From assembly GCF_000367345.1 (NCBI RefSeq), contig NZ_BARE01000002.1:124001-188000 (forward strand): a DNA stretch of 64,000 nt. The letters are read 5' to 3'. This document shows positions 43,973-56,882 of the stretch, one piece after another. The notes under the pieces were generated by a model. It saw nothing but the letters and a program-made list of their open reading frames with translations, ran no database searches and was not told the DNA's origin. The DNA comes from Sphingobium xenophagum NBRC 107872. GTDB taxonomy: Bacteria > Pseudomonadota > Alphaproteobacteria > Sphingomonadales > Sphingomonadaceae. Every line of letters begins with the position of its first letter. The first letter of the stretch is position 1. The position numbers were made by a program, and so were the translations under genes.

Positions 43973-44770
43973 ATGACCCGCCCCATGCTGATGAAAACCG
44001 TAACGCGCATCGGCGCGGCCACCGCCCCGCTTCTGCTTGCCGCCCTGCTTGCAGGTTGCGCGACGTCCAAGAACAAGGCCGACACGCAATATGTCGCCCG
44101 TGACGTGTCGACCCTCTACAATAGCGGCAAGGACCGGCTCGATCGCGGCCAGTATAAGCTCGCCGCCGCGCTGTTCGACGAAGTGGAGCGCCAGCATCCC
44201 TATTCGCCCTGGGCGCGCCGGGCGCAGCTCATGTCGGCGTTCAGCTATTATATGAACAGCGACTATGCCGAATCCATTTCGGCATCGCAGCGCTTCCTGT
44301 CGATCCATACCGGCAACAAGGACGCGCCCTATGCTTATTATCTGATCGCGCTCTGCTATTATGAGCAGATTGCCGATGTCAGCCGCGACCAGAAAATCAC
44401 GCAGCAGGCGCTAGACGCGCTGGGCGAACTGATCCGCCGCTATCCCGACACCCGCTATGCCGCCGATGCCCGGTTGAAGGTCGATCTGGTCAACGACCAT
44501 CTGGCCGGCAAGGAAATGGAAGTGGGCCGTTTCTACCAGCGGCGTGGCCAGTGGCTTGCCGCCACGCTGCGCTTCCGCACCGTCATCGATAAATATCAGA
44601 CCACGACCCACACGCCCGAGGCGCTGGAGCGGCTGGTCGAATCCTATCTTTCGCTCGGCATCCCCGACGAAGCGCGCAAGGCCGCGGCCGTGCTGGGCGC
44701 CAACTATCCCGGCACCAAATGGTATACGCGCAGCTACAAGCTGATGCAGGAACATGGCGGCACGGCGTAG
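43973..44770 (+). CDS. bamD: Outer membrane protein assembly factor BamD
   Basis: BamD is the essential lipoprotein of the BAM complex that folds outer-membrane beta-barrels. The protein has a lipoprotein signal (TAPLLLAALLAGC) and TPR repeats: LYNSGKDRLDRGQYKLAAALFDEVERQHPYSPWARRAQ in two parts, YYMNSDYAESISASQRFLSIHTGN, and DALGELIRRYPDTRYAADA. ATG 43973 is used; ATG 43985 or 43991 would also leave a complete signal and no ribosome site decides. recN follows, a common order in alphaproteobacteria. Confidence 0.94.
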   Translation: MTRPMLMKTVTRIGAATAPLLLAALLAGCATSKNKADTQYVARDVSTLYNSGKDRLDRGQYKLAAALFDEVERQHPYSPWARRAQLMSAFSYYMNSDYAESISASQRFLSIHTGNKDAPYAYYLIALCYYEQIADVSRDQKITQQALDALGELIRRYPDTRYAADARLKVDLVNDHLAGKEMEVGRFYQRRGQWLAATLRFRTVIDKYQTTTHTPEALERLVESYLSLGIPDEARKAAAVLGANYPGTKWYTRSYKLMQEHGGTA

Positions 44771-44821
44771 TCGCCTTTCTTGCCTGTTCCCCTTTTGTGC
44801 ATTGACGGGTAGAAGCGCGTC

Positions 44822-46486
44822 ATGCTGAGCGCCTTGTCCATCCGCAATGTCGTGCTGATCGAGGCGCTGGACCTGGATTTTGGCGCTGGCCTGTCCGTGC
44901 TGACCGGGGAAACGGGGGCGGGCAAATCCATCCTGCTCGATTCGCTGGGACTGGCGCTCGGCGCCCGCGCCGATAGCGGCCTGGTCCGCACTGGCGAGGC
45001 GCAGGCCAGCGTTACTGCGACCTTCGACCCACCGCCCGCCGGTCATCGCGCCGCGATGCTGCTGGCGGACAATGGTATCGAAATGGAGCCGGGCGAGCCG
45101 CTGCTGATCCGCCGGACGGTGAAGGCCGATGGCGGGAGCCGCGCCTTCGTCAATGATTCAGCCTGCTCGGCGGCGCTGTTGCGCGAACTGGGCGGGTGCC
45201 TGGTGGAAATTCACGGCCAGCATGACGATCGCGGTCTGCTCAATGCGCGGGGGCATCGCGCGCTGCTCGATGCCTATGGCCGCTGCGATGCAGGCGCGGT
45301 CGGCGCGGCATATGGAGCCTGGCGCAAGGCGGCGAACATATTGGCCGAAGCCCGTGCGACCGTTGATACCGCCGCGCGCGACCGTGACTATCTGGCCCAT
45401 GCCGTCGATGAATTGACCCGCTTTCGCCCCGAACCGGGGGAGGAGGCGACACTGGCGGAAGAACGCGCGTCGATGCAGAAGGGGGCGCGCCTGACCGACG
45501 ATTTGTCGGCGATTGCCGACTGCCTGACTGGCTCCGACGGTGGCCTTGCCCAGTTGCGGCAGGCGGCGCGGCGGCTGGACCGGATCGCGGCGGAGGATGA
45601 GCGACTGGCCGCCGTGCTGGAGGCGCTGGACCGCGCGGTGGTGGAAGCGGGCGAGGCGGAAGACAGGCTCGCCGAAGTGGCGGAAGCATTGAGCTTCGAT
45701 CCCGCCCGGCTCGACGACATCGAAACCCGGCTGTTCGACCTGCGCGGCCTGGCGCGCAAGCATCAGGTGCAGCCCGATGATCTGGCCGACCTGTGCGCCG
45801 ATATGGCCGCGCGCCTTAACGCGATCGAGGGTGGGGAGGAGCATATCGCCGCGCTGGAGGCGGACGTTGCCAAGAAGGCGGCGGCCTATCGGACCGCTGC
45901 GCAGGGGCTGTCGGACGAGCGCCAGCAAGCCGCGGGCAAGCTGGACGCGGCGGTTGCGGCGGAACTCGCGCCATTGAAGCTGGACGCCGCCCGTTTCCGC
46001 ACCGTGGTCGCGCCGCTGGATGAGGGGCAATGGAGCGGGCAGGGCATGGACCGGGTCGAATTCGAGATTTCCACCAACCCCGGCGCGCCCTTCGCCCCGC
46101 TGACGAAAATCGCGTCGGGCGGCGAATTGTCGCGCTTCATCCTGGCGCTGAAAGTTGCGCTGGCGGAGCAGGGCGGGGCGGACACGCTGATCTTCGACGA
46201 AATCGACCGGGGCGTGGGCGGCGCGGTGGCGTCCGCCATTGGCGAGCGCCTCTCGCGCCTCGCGCGCAGCAACCAGATATTGGTCGTCACCCACAGCCCG
46301 CAGGTCGCGGCGCGGGGCGCTGGCCATCTGTTGATCGCCAAGTCCAGCGATGGGACAGTGACCCGAACAGGTGTGCATGCGCTGGACGACGCGGAACGGC
46401 GCGAAGAAATCGCGCGGATGCTGTCGGGCGCGGAAATTACCGCGGAAGCGCGCGCGCAGGCGGAACGGTTGCTGGAGCGGGTTTAG
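44822..46486 (+). CDS. recN: DNA repair protein RecN
   Basis: RecN is an SMC-like ATPase that acts early in double-strand break repair. The 554-residue protein begins MLSALSIRNVVLIEALDLDF and has the Walker A motif LTGETGAGKSILLDSLGLAL near residue 30, a long coiled-coil middle (residues about 150-390), the ABC signature KIASGGELSRFILALKVAL near 430, and Walker B LIFDEIDRGVGGAVA near 457. No LexA box could be picked out upstream. Confidence 0.97.
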   Translation: MLSALSIRNVVLIEALDLDFGAGLSVLTGETGAGKSILLDSLGLALGARADSGLVRTGEAQASVTATFDPPPAGHRAAMLLADNGIEMEPGEPLLIRRTVKADGGSRAFVNDSACSAALLRELGGCLVEIHGQHDDRGLLNARGHRALLDAYGRCDAGAVGAAYGAWRKAANILAEARATVDTAARDRDYLAHAVDELTRFRPEPGEEATLAEERASMQKGARLTDDLSAIADCLTGSDGGLAQLRQAARRLDRIAAEDERLAAVLEALDRAVVEAGEAEDRLAEVAEALSFDPARLDDIETRLFDLRGLARKHQVQPDDLADLCADMAARLNAIEGGEEHIAALEADVAKKAAAYRTAAQGLSDERQQAAGKLDAAVAAELAPLKLDAARFRTVVAPLDEGQWSGQGMDRVEFEISTNPGAPFAPLTKIASGGELSRFILALKVALAEQGGADTLIFDEIDRGVGGAVASAIGERLSRLARSNQILVVTHSPQVAARGAGHLLIAKSSDGTVTRTGVHALDDAERREEIARMLSGAEITAEARAQAERLLERV

Positions 46487-46491
46487 TGCCG

Positions 46492-46557
46492 GTGTTCCCG
46501 CGCAGGCGGGAACCCAGTCCCACGCTTCGAACTGGGTTCCCGCCTGCGCGGGAACAC
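46492..46557. repeat. REP-like palindrome pair, family A
   Basis: Two perfect 27-bp inverted arms (46492-46518 and 46531-46557), each with an internal palindrome TTCCCGCGCAGGCGGGAA, lie 6 bases after the recN stop. The arms match those at 12759-12824 with few changes, and here they are flawless, which suggests recent duplication or strong constraint. Confidence 0.85.
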
Positions 46558-46582
46558 GGACAATGGCATGGCAGGGGAAAGC

Positions 46583-49124
<2,542 letters not shown>

Positions 49125-49152
49125 AACCGACAGCCCTTCGTTCCGAGCGGTC

Positions 49153-49545
49153 CTAAGCCGCCATCGCCTCCACCCCTGCATCATGGGCGCGCCGGGCGGC
49201 CATGATGTCGCCGACATGGGCTTCGGCCCAGCCGGTGATCTGGTCCAATATGCCGATCAGCCCGCCTGCCAGCGGGGTCAGCCGATACTCCACCGTCACC
49301 GGCACGGTGGCAAAGGCGGCGCGGCTGACCAGGCCGTCGCGCTCCAGGCTTTTCAACGTCTGCGACAGCATCTTTTGCGAAATCGCGCCGATCCGGCGGC
49401 GCAGCAGGTTGAAGCGCACCGGCCCGTCCTTCAGGCTCAGCAGCACCAGCACCGCCCATTTGTCGCCGATCCGGTCGAGGATGTGGCGGGTTGGGCAGTT
49501 GGGATTATAGGCGTCGCCGATGCGCGGCGTTGGCGTGGCACTCAT
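49153..49545 (-). CDS. HxlR family winged-helix transcriptional regulator
   Basis: The 130-residue protein is a typical HxlR/MarR-like regulator: CPTRHILDRIGDKWAVLVLLSLKDGP near residue 14, then RFNLLRRRIGAISQKMLSQTLKSLERDGL and VPVTVEYRLTPLAGGLIGIL. The N-terminal Cys (NCPTRH) often senses electrophiles or quinones. It is divergent from an NAD(P)-binding reductase-like gene with a 105-base shared spacer that holds a palindrome, so it probably controls that gene and itself. Confidence 0.93.
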   Translation of the reverse strand: MSATPTPRIGDAYNPNCPTRHILDRIGDKWAVLVLLSLKDGPVRFNLLRRRIGAISQKMLSQTLKSLERDGLVSRAAFATVPVTVEYRLTPLAGGLIGILDQITGWAEAHVGDIMAARRAHDAGVEAMAA

Positions 49546-49571
49546 GGGCGGTATCCTCGACGTAACCAGGT

Positions 49572-49588
49572 GAAGGCAAAGTGCCTTC
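49572..49588. promoter_or_regulatory. Candidate HxlR operator
   Basis: GAAGGCA (49572-49578) and TGCCTTC (49582-49588) form a perfect 7-bp inverted repeat with a 3-base spacer, centred between the divergent HxlR and reductase genes. Assignment to HxlR rests on position only. Confidence 0.4.
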
Positions 49589-49650
49589 TTGCACCCCTGA
49601 TAGCCAATTATCTATCTGGTTTCCATCGGTAACCACTTATGGAGATGGAT

Positions 49651-50262
49651 ATGAAAGTAGCGATCATCGGCGGCACGGGTCGTGCGGGGCAGGAAATCAG
49701 CGCGGAACTCGCCCGGCGCGGGCATCAGGTGACGGCGATCGCCCGTCATCCCGAAAAGGCGGTGCAGCATGCCGCGATCACTGCGGTTGCGGGCGACGTC
49801 AATCATCCTGAAGCGCTGCTGGCCGCAATTACTGGCCATGATGTCGTCGTCAGTGCGGTGATGTTTTCCGATACCGAACCAGCCTCGCTGGTGGACGTCG
49901 TGCGCCAGTCGGGCGTGCCGCGCTATCTGGTCGTGGGCGGCGCCGCCAGTCTGGAGGTGGCGCCGGGCGTGCCGCTGATCAGCACACCGGAATTTCCCAA
50001 GGAATATCTGCCCGAAGCCAGCCGGGGTAAGGCGTTCCTGGACTATCTGCGCGGCGTGGACGACATTGACTGGACCTATGTGTCGCCCTCGGTCTTCTTC
50101 TTCGTCGGCCCGCGCACCGGCAGTTTCCGGTTGGGCACCGACCAGTTGCTGAGCGACGCCGATGGCAAAAGCAGCATATCCTTTGCCGATTATGCCATCG
50201 CGCTGGTAGATGAAATCGAAACGCCGCGCCACAGCCGCCAGCGCTTTACCGTCGGCTATTGA
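49651..50262 (+). CDS. NAD(P)-binding Rossmann (atypical SDR / YhfK-like) protein
   Basis: The 203-residue protein begins MKVAIIGGTGRAGQEISAEL, an atypical SDR dinucleotide-binding motif (GGTGRAG), with ITAVAGDVNHPEALLAAITGHDVVVSA near 48, YLVVGGAASLEV near 93, DWTYVSPSVFF near 132 and SFADYAIALVDEIE near 175. Family members include NmrA-like and YwnB proteins; enzyme activity is not settled. GGAG lies 6 bases before ATG 49651, which is preferred over ATG 49639. It is likely controlled by the divergent HxlR protein. Confidence 0.88.
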   Translation: MKVAIIGGTGRAGQEISAELARRGHQVTAIARHPEKAVQHAAITAVAGDVNHPEALLAAITGHDVVVSAVMFSDTEPASLVDVVRQSGVPRYLVVGGAASLEVAPGVPLISTPEFPKEYLPEASRGKAFLDYLRGVDDIDWTYVSPSVFFFVGPRTGSFRLGTDQLLSDADGKSSISFADYAIALVDEIETPRHSRQRFTVGY

Positions 50263-50284
50263 TGCGGGGGTAGGCGAGGGGGCG

Positions 50285-51154
50285 TTATGCCGCCCCCTCC
50301 AACTTGTCCTGCGTCCTGGTTGCAAAGTCGCCCGCGTCGTGGCGCTCGTGCAATTGCTCGTTCAGCGGGCCGCTTGTCTTGTTGACGATCCGTCCGCGCG
50401 CCACCGCCGGGCGGGCGTCGATCTGCCTGGCCCAGCGCAGGACGTGGGTATAGCTGCCCGCGTCCAGAAACTCGGCCGCATCATAGGCGCGGCCCAGCAC
50501 GACGCCGCCATACCATGGCCAGATGGCCATGTCGGCGATGCTATATTCATCGCCCGCCATATAGTCATTGTCCGCCAGATGCCGGTCCAGCACATCGAGT
50601 TGCCGTTTCACTTCCATCGCGTAGCGGTTGATCGGATATTCGTATTTTTCCGGCGCATAGGCGTAGAAATGGCCAAAGCCGCCACCCAGCAGCGGCGCGC
50701 TGCCCATCTGCCAGAACAGCCAGCTGAGCGCTGCCGTGCGCTTGGCCGGATCGGTCGGCAGGAAGGCACCGAATTTTTCGGCAAGGTAAAGCAGGATCGC
50801 GCCGGATTCGAACACGCGCTGCGGCGGGGAGACGCTATGGTCCATCAGCGCCGGGATCTTGCTGTTGGGATTGACCGCGACAAAGCCGCTGGAAAACTGG
50901 TCGCCATCGCTGATCCTGATCAGCCAGGCATCATATTCGGCGGCGCTGAACCCCGCCGCCAGCAATTCCTCCAGCAGGATCGTGACCTTCTGTCCGTTGG
51001 GCGTCGCCAGCGAATAGAGTTGCAGGGGATGCTGCCCCACGGGCAGATCCTTGTCATGGGTGGCGCCCGCAATGGGTCGGTTGATATTGGCGAACTGGCC
51101 ACCATTGGCCTTGTCCCACGTCCAGACGGCAGGCGGGGTATAGGTGTCGGTCAT
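50285..51154 (-). CDS. yghU: YghU-type glutathione transferase / disulfide-bond oxidoreductase
   Basis: The 289-residue protein matches YghU/YfcG-like glutathione transferases: VWTWDKANGGQFANINRPIAGATHDKDLPVGQHPLQL (in two halves) at the N terminus, TPNGQKVTILLEELL near 52, VNPNSKIPALMDHS near 95, ESGAILLYLAEKFG near 118 and SIADMAIWPWYGG near 208. YghU binds two glutathiones and reduces disulfides. The fit in length and N-terminal extension is good. It stands between the reductase-like gene and the Usp gene on the minus strand. Confidence 0.93.
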   Translation of the reverse strand: MTDTYTPPAVWTWDKANGGQFANINRPIAGATHDKDLPVGQHPLQLYSLATPNGQKVTILLEELLAAGFSAAEYDAWLIRISDGDQFSSGFVAVNPNSKIPALMDHSVSPPQRVFESGAILLYLAEKFGAFLPTDPAKRTAALSWLFWQMGSAPLLGGGFGHFYAYAPEKYEYPINRYAMEVKRQLDVLDRHLADNDYMAGDEYSIADMAIWPWYGGVVLGRAYDAAEFLDAGSYTHVLRWARQIDARPAVARGRIVNKTSGPLNEQLHERHDAGDFATRTQDKLEGAA

Positions 51155-51227
51155 GCGCGCAGGCTCCAGCTTGTTCTACGCGCGGGAGGTAGGAAGCCAG
51201 GCGTCGTGCCGCAACCGCTGCGCCTGT

Positions 51228-51662
51228 CTATCCGCCGTTATGTCGCACCACCAGCACGCTGACCGGCGACTGATGGACGATGGCCGATGCGTTCGATCCC
51301 AGCAGCTTCGACGACATGGATGGCTGATGCGATCCGATGATGATCAGATCCGCGCCGGTTCGTTCCGCTTCACTGATGACTTCATCGCGCACCCTGCCGC
51401 GCCGGGTCGAAAAGCTGACCTGCTCTTCGGTCAGTCCGGCCTGCATGGACCATTGCCGCATCGCGGCCATGGCCTCATCCTCCTCCCGCTGATCGAAATC
51501 GCCGACCAGCAGATCGGAATAGCGCGACGGCAGGTGGTAGCGCACGTTGAGCAGGTGCAGCTTCCCCTGCGGCCCGGCGATGGCGGCAGCCCTGGCGATG
51601 GCGGCCTTTGCATTTTCCGGATCGTTGATGTCGACCGCGACGACGATTGTGCCGAAATGCAT
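51228..51662 (-). CDS. Universal stress protein (UspA family)
   Basis: The 144-residue protein is a single Usp domain: MHFGTIVVAVDINDPENAKAA at the N terminus and the ATP-binding signature GADLIIIGSHQPSMSSKLLGSNASAIVHQSPVSVLVV (read as G-2X-G-9X-G(S/T)-like) at the C terminus. ATG 51662 is the true start; the open frame upstream runs towards the groESL promoter and has no family match. It is divergent from groES, sharing a 327-base spacer. Confidence 0.92.
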   Translation of the reverse strand: MHFGTIVVAVDINDPENAKAAIARAAAIAGPQGKLHLLNVRYHLPSRYSDLLVGDFDQREEDEAMAAMRQWSMQAGLTEEQVSFSTRRGRVRDEVISEAERTGADLIIIGSHQPSMSSKLLGSNASAIVHQSPVSVLVVRHNGG

Positions 51663-51817
51663 CCTCTGTCCTTTCCTGTTATGACTGGACAACGAGGACG
51701 GCGGAAAAGCGATGCGACCGCCATCAAAGAATGCGCAGGCGACATATCTCGCCGAAGCGCGCAACAGACGGGAAATGTCGCCCGAAAAAATCACCGCGAA
51801 AATTTCGCTACTAATCC

Positions 51818-51846
51818 TTGACCCGCCTTTTGGTTGCACCATATGA
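51818..51846 (+). promoter_or_regulatory. Candidate sigma-70 type promoter of groES-groEL
   Basis: TTGACC (51818-51823) and ATATGA (51841-51846) are spaced by 17 bases and lie directly before the CIRCE operator, so transcription would begin at the operator edge. Confidence 0.55.
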
Positions 51847-51853
51847 GGGCGCG

Positions 51854-51880
51854 CTAGCACTCTCTTTCAATGAGTGCTAA
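51854..51880. promoter_or_regulatory. CIRCE operator (HrcA binding site)
   Basis: CTAGCACTC (51854-51862), nine bases, then GAGTGCTAA (51872-51880) matches the CIRCE consensus TTAGCACTC-N9-GAGTGCTAA with one change in the first base. It places groESL under the HrcA repressor. hrcA itself is not in the window. Confidence 0.95.
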
Positions 51881-51989
51881 CAGCGACGCAGTTTATCGGG
51901 AGCAGGATAAGGCGAGTGCGGTTTTCGGGGGGATTCATCCCCGGATCGCGCGCCGGACCGATCCCAAACAGAAGGGAAAGGCAATCAAC

Positions 51990-52277
51990 ATGGCATTTCG
52001 TCCATTGCACGACCGTGTTCTCGTCCGCCGCATCGAAGCGGAAGCTAAGACCGCCGGTGGCATCATCATCCCCGACACCGCCAAGGAAAAGCCGCAGGAA
52101 GGCGAGATCGTGTCCGTCGGCACCGGCTCGAAGGCCGAAGATGGCAAGGTTACCCCGCTCGACGTCAAGGCTGGCGATCGCGTCCTGTTCGGCAAGTGGT
52201 CGGGCACCGAAGTCAAGGTCGACGGTGAAGACCTGCTGATCATGAAGGAATCGGACATTCTGGGCGTTGTCGCCTAA
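51990..52277 (+). CDS. groES: Co-chaperonin GroES
   Basis: GroES is the lid of the GroEL folding chamber. The 95-residue protein has [22 protein letters not shown] at the N terminus and the mobile-loop [16 protein letters not shown], with [21 protein letters not shown] and the end [15 protein letters not shown] precedes ATG 51990. An earlier in-frame ATG at 51870 lies inside the CIRCE site and is not used. Confidence 0.98.
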   Translation: MAFRPLHDRVLVRRIEAEAKTAGGIIIPDTAKEKPQEGEIVSVGTGSKAEDGKVTPLDVKAGDRVLFGKWSGTEVKVDGEDLLIMKESDILGVVA

Positions 52278-52294
52278 CCCGATCCTTTTCCTGA

Positions 52295-53974
<1,680 letters not shown>

Positions 53975-54003
53975 GTCCAACGCTCTCGCTATGACAAGGA
54001 AGA

Positions 54004-54033
54004 GGCCGGTGGAGCGATCCACCGGCCTTTTTT
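54004..54033 (+). terminator. Strong rho-independent terminator after groEL
   Basis: A perfect 10-bp stem (54004-54013 with 54018-54027), 4-base loop and six T end the groESL transcript. The GNAT gene converges from the other side 6 bases away. Confidence 0.93.
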
Positions 54034-54039
54034 CATGGG

Positions 54040-54714
54040 TCAGCGCACCAGCACCGTCATCGGCAGTCGCGCGCGCACTGCAAAGCCCAGCGTCTCATAG
54101 AGCGCGATCGTCCGGTCATGGGCGGCATAGGCGTGCAGGAAGGGCGTCTCGCCCCGGTCCAGCATTGCCTGCATGACGATCCGCATCAATGCGCCCGCCA
54201 GGCCCCGTCCGCGAAAATCGGGGTGGGTGCAGACGCCGCTGACCTCCGTAAAGCCGGGCAGGCGCATGCGCTCGCCCGCCATGGCGACCAGTTGCCCATG
54301 GTCGCGTACCCCCACGAAGCGGCCCAGCCTGTGGGTCAGCGGGCCGAAGGGGCCGGGCCGTGTCAACAGCGACAGCGCGCGCATATCCGCCGCATCGCCT
54401 TCGTCCAGCACCTTCCACTCAAGCGGCGGGGCGGGTGCAGGGATGACCTCCTTGGCAACCATTTGCGCCAGCATCGCGGTCCGCGCGATGGTCATGCCCG
54501 GCGGCGCGACCGCGACATCCTGCCCGACCAACCACATTTCGCTCTCGCCCGTCGCCAGCGCCGCCAGTGCGGTCAGCCTGTCCGCATCGTCATCCGCGCT
54601 CGCCGCAAAGGGGCCATAGGCGGGATCGATCCGCAGCGCGTCTCCATCGCCCTGCGCCAGCGCCGCCCAACCGCTGCGAAGCGCGTGCCAGACGGGGCGA
54701 TCAAGCAGGTGCAT
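54040..54714 (-). CDS. GNAT family N-acetyltransferase
   Basis: The 224-residue protein has a C-terminal FR47/GNAT domain with the acetyl-CoA loop GVCTHPDFRGRGLAGALMRIVMQ near residue 160 (Q/RxxGxG/A as RGRGLA) and the later FLHAYAAHDRTIALYETLGF typical of motif B. The N-terminal 100 residues are a second, degenerate GNAT-like half. The substrate is unknown. It converges with groEL and is divergent from the GGDEF-EAL gene. Confidence 0.88.
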   Translation of the reverse strand: MHLLDRPVWHALRSGWAALAQGDGDALRIDPAYGPFAASADDDADRLTALAALATGESEMWLVGQDVAVAPPGMTIARTAMLAQMVAKEVIPAPAPPLEWKVLDEGDAADMRALSLLTRPGPFGPLTHRLGRFVGVRDHGQLVAMAGERMRLPGFTEVSGVCTHPDFRGRGLAGALMRIVMQAMLDRGETPFLHAYAAHDRTIALYETLGFAVRARLPMTVLVR

Positions 54715-54906
54715 CGGGCAGGCTCCAGGCTATGGGCTAAGATGCGGGTGGCATATCAGCCCGACTGGCCCGTTCAAGCCGCGCATCCCCCTTTCTGTCT
54801 CTGCTGCTGCGGCATTAACCAAAAAATAAAGGGAAAATGCGACACCGGGTCAGGGAACCGGAGACCCGCCAATTTGCGCGCTTTGAGGACATTGCTGGAA
54901 AAGCGC

Positions 54907-56862
54907 ATGGCGCAGCGGACGGGGCAGGAAGCCGACGTGCGGCAGAGCCTGGTCGAATCCCTTTATGCGTCTCCTGCATCCCTGACCATCGGCGCGGCCA
55001 CCGGCACCGCCGTGGGGATTGCCATCAGCAGCCTGAGCGATTTTGCCGCGATCCACGCGGTTGTCATCGCCGTGTGCGTCGTTGCCGCACTTCGCGTCGT
55101 TTCCGCCATTTTCTTTCACCGCCAGCTGGTTCGCGGCACTGCCGTAGCCTCGCGCAACTGGGAATTGGCCTATGAGCTGGGCGCCTGGGCCTATGCCGGG
55201 TTGCTGGGGCTGATGGGCTTTGTCACCCTGATCGGATCGGGCAATCCGGTCATCCACATGCTCAGCGTGTCGATGGCGACGGGCTATGCAGGCGGCATCT
55301 CCGGCCGCAATGCAGGCCGCGTCCAGATTGCCATCGGGCAGGTGTGCCTGGCCCTGCTGCCGACCGCGACCGGGCTGTGGATGGAAGGATCGACCGGCTA
55401 TCGCGTCCTGTCGATCGCCATGGTCGCCATGGTGCTGGGGCTTGCCGAAATCAGTTCGACCACGCACCGAATCGTCGTCCAGGCGCTGATCGGCAAGCGC
55501 GACAAATCGCTGCTCGCGGAAAAATTCGAGCGACTCGCGCGCTTCGACAGCCTGACCGGCCTTGAAAACCGCATGGCGATGCAGATGCGGCTGCGCGACA
55601 TCTTCGAAACCAGCCAGAAGCGCAATGACGCCGTGGCGATCCTGTGGATGGATGTCGACCGCTTCAAGGAAATCAACGATTCGCTGGGCCATATGGTCGG
55701 CGACCAGTTACTGCGCGCCGTGGCGGAGCGACTCGACGAAGTCGTGCAGGGCCGGGGCCGGATCGCGCGCTTTGGCGGCGACGAATTTGTCATCATCTGC
55801 CCCGATACGGACAGGGTGACCGCAGCGGCGATCGCGCAGGAAATCATCACCTATTTCGGCCATGGCTTCGACCTGTCGGACAATCATCTCCAGGTGACCG
55901 CCTCCATCGGCATTGCGGTCGCGCCGCAGGATGGGCGCGACATGGACGAGCTGATGCAGCATGCGGACCTCGCACTCTATGAAGCCAAGCGGGAAGGGCG
56001 CAACCGCGCATCCAGCTTCAACTGGTCGCTCAAGGAACGCTTCAACCGTGTCCATGAGGTTGAAACCGGGCTGCGCCGCGCGCTGGAGACCAACGAACTC
56101 AAATTGCTCTTCCAGCCGATCGTCGATCTGGAAAGCGGCCATATCGACGCTTGTGAGGCGCTGCTGCGCTGGGATCATCCGGTGCTGGGACCGATTTCGC
56201 CCGGCGAATTCATCCCGATCGCCGAAAGCATGGGCATGATCGAGGCGATGACCGGCTGGGTGCTGCGCGAAGCCTGTATCGCTGCGGCCTCCTGGCCGGG
56301 CGAGGTACGCATCGCCATCAACATCTCGCCCGCCTCGCTCAAGTCGCACGAGTTGCCCGGCAATGTCATTGCGGCGCTGCTGGAGACGGGGCTACCGGCC
56401 CGGCGGCTGGAACTGGAAGTCACCGAATCGATCTTCCTGGACGACAGCGGCCAGACCAACACGATCCTGCGCGAATTGCAGCGCATCGGCCTGCGGCTGG
56501 CGCTCGACGATTTCGGCACCGGCTATAGTTCGCTTTCCTATTTGCGCTCCTACCGGTTCGACACGCTCAAGGTGGACCAGAGCTTCATGGCCGGGGTCAG
56601 TTCCAATGCGGAGGATCGGGCGATCGTGCGCGCCATCGGCAATCTGGCGCGGGATCTGGCAATGGACACGGTAGCCGAAGGGATCGAAACGCCCGATCAG
56701 CTACTCCATGCGCGTGAGGCTGGCTTTACCAACGTGCAGGGCTATCTGTTCAGTCGCCCGGTGACGAGCGAGCGAGTTGCGGAAATGATTGCCGCCGGCC
56801 CGCTGGAAGGGGCGGAGCGCCCCGATCCCGTCATCCGCAAGCGGCCGCAGCGGCAGGCCTGA
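54907..56862 (+). CDS. Membrane GGDEF-EAL protein (diguanylate cyclase/phosphodiesterase)
   Basis: The 651-residue protein has five or six membrane helices (residues about 25-190), then a GGDEF domain with RFGGDEF (GGDEF at 290-294) and an EAL domain with EALLRW (EAL at 417-419). Both signature sets look intact: DVDRFKEINDSLGHMVGDQLL in the cyclase; INISPASL, EVTESIF, LDDFGTGYSSLSYL, KVDQSF and VAEGIET in the phosphodiesterase. The RxxD inhibitory site before GGDEF is absent. Both activities are therefore possible. The upstream frame is long and open; ATG 54907 is the first with a plausible ribosome site. An RpfF-like gene converges on it. Confidence 0.92.
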   Translation: MAQRTGQEADVRQSLVESLYASPASLTIGAATGTAVGIAISSLSDFAAIHAVVIAVCVVAALRVVSAIFFHRQLVRGTAVASRNWELAYELGAWAYAGLLGLMGFVTLIGSGNPVIHMLSVSMATGYAGGISGRNAGRVQIAIGQVCLALLPTATGLWMEGSTGYRVLSIAMVAMVLGLAEISSTTHRIVVQALIGKRDKSLLAEKFERLARFDSLTGLENRMAMQMRLRDIFETSQKRNDAVAILWMDVDRFKEINDSLGHMVGDQLLRAVAERLDEVVQGRGRIARFGGDEFVIICPDTDRVTAAAIAQEIITYFGHGFDLSDNHLQVTASIGIAVAPQDGRDMDELMQHADLALYEAKREGRNRASSFNWSLKERFNRVHEVETGLRRALETNELKLLFQPIVDLESGHIDACEALLRWDHPVLGPISPGEFIPIAESMGMIEAMTGWVLREACIAAASWPGEVRIAINISPASLKSHELPGNVIAALLETGLPARRLELEVTESIFLDDSGQTNTILRELQRIGLRLALDDFGTGYSSLSYLRSYRFDTLKVDQSFMAGVSSNAEDRAIVRAIGNLARDLAMDTVAEGIETPDQLLHAREAGFTNVQGYLFSRPVTSERVAEMIAAGPLEGAERPDPVIRKRPQRQA

Positions 56863-56882
56863 CCCGCCGCCGCAGGGCTGCT

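Noticed and set aside
51870..51989. N-terminal extension of groES from ATG 51870
   Set aside because: That ATG lies inside the CIRCE operator and the extra residues are not in the GroES family; ATG 51990 has a proper ribosome site.
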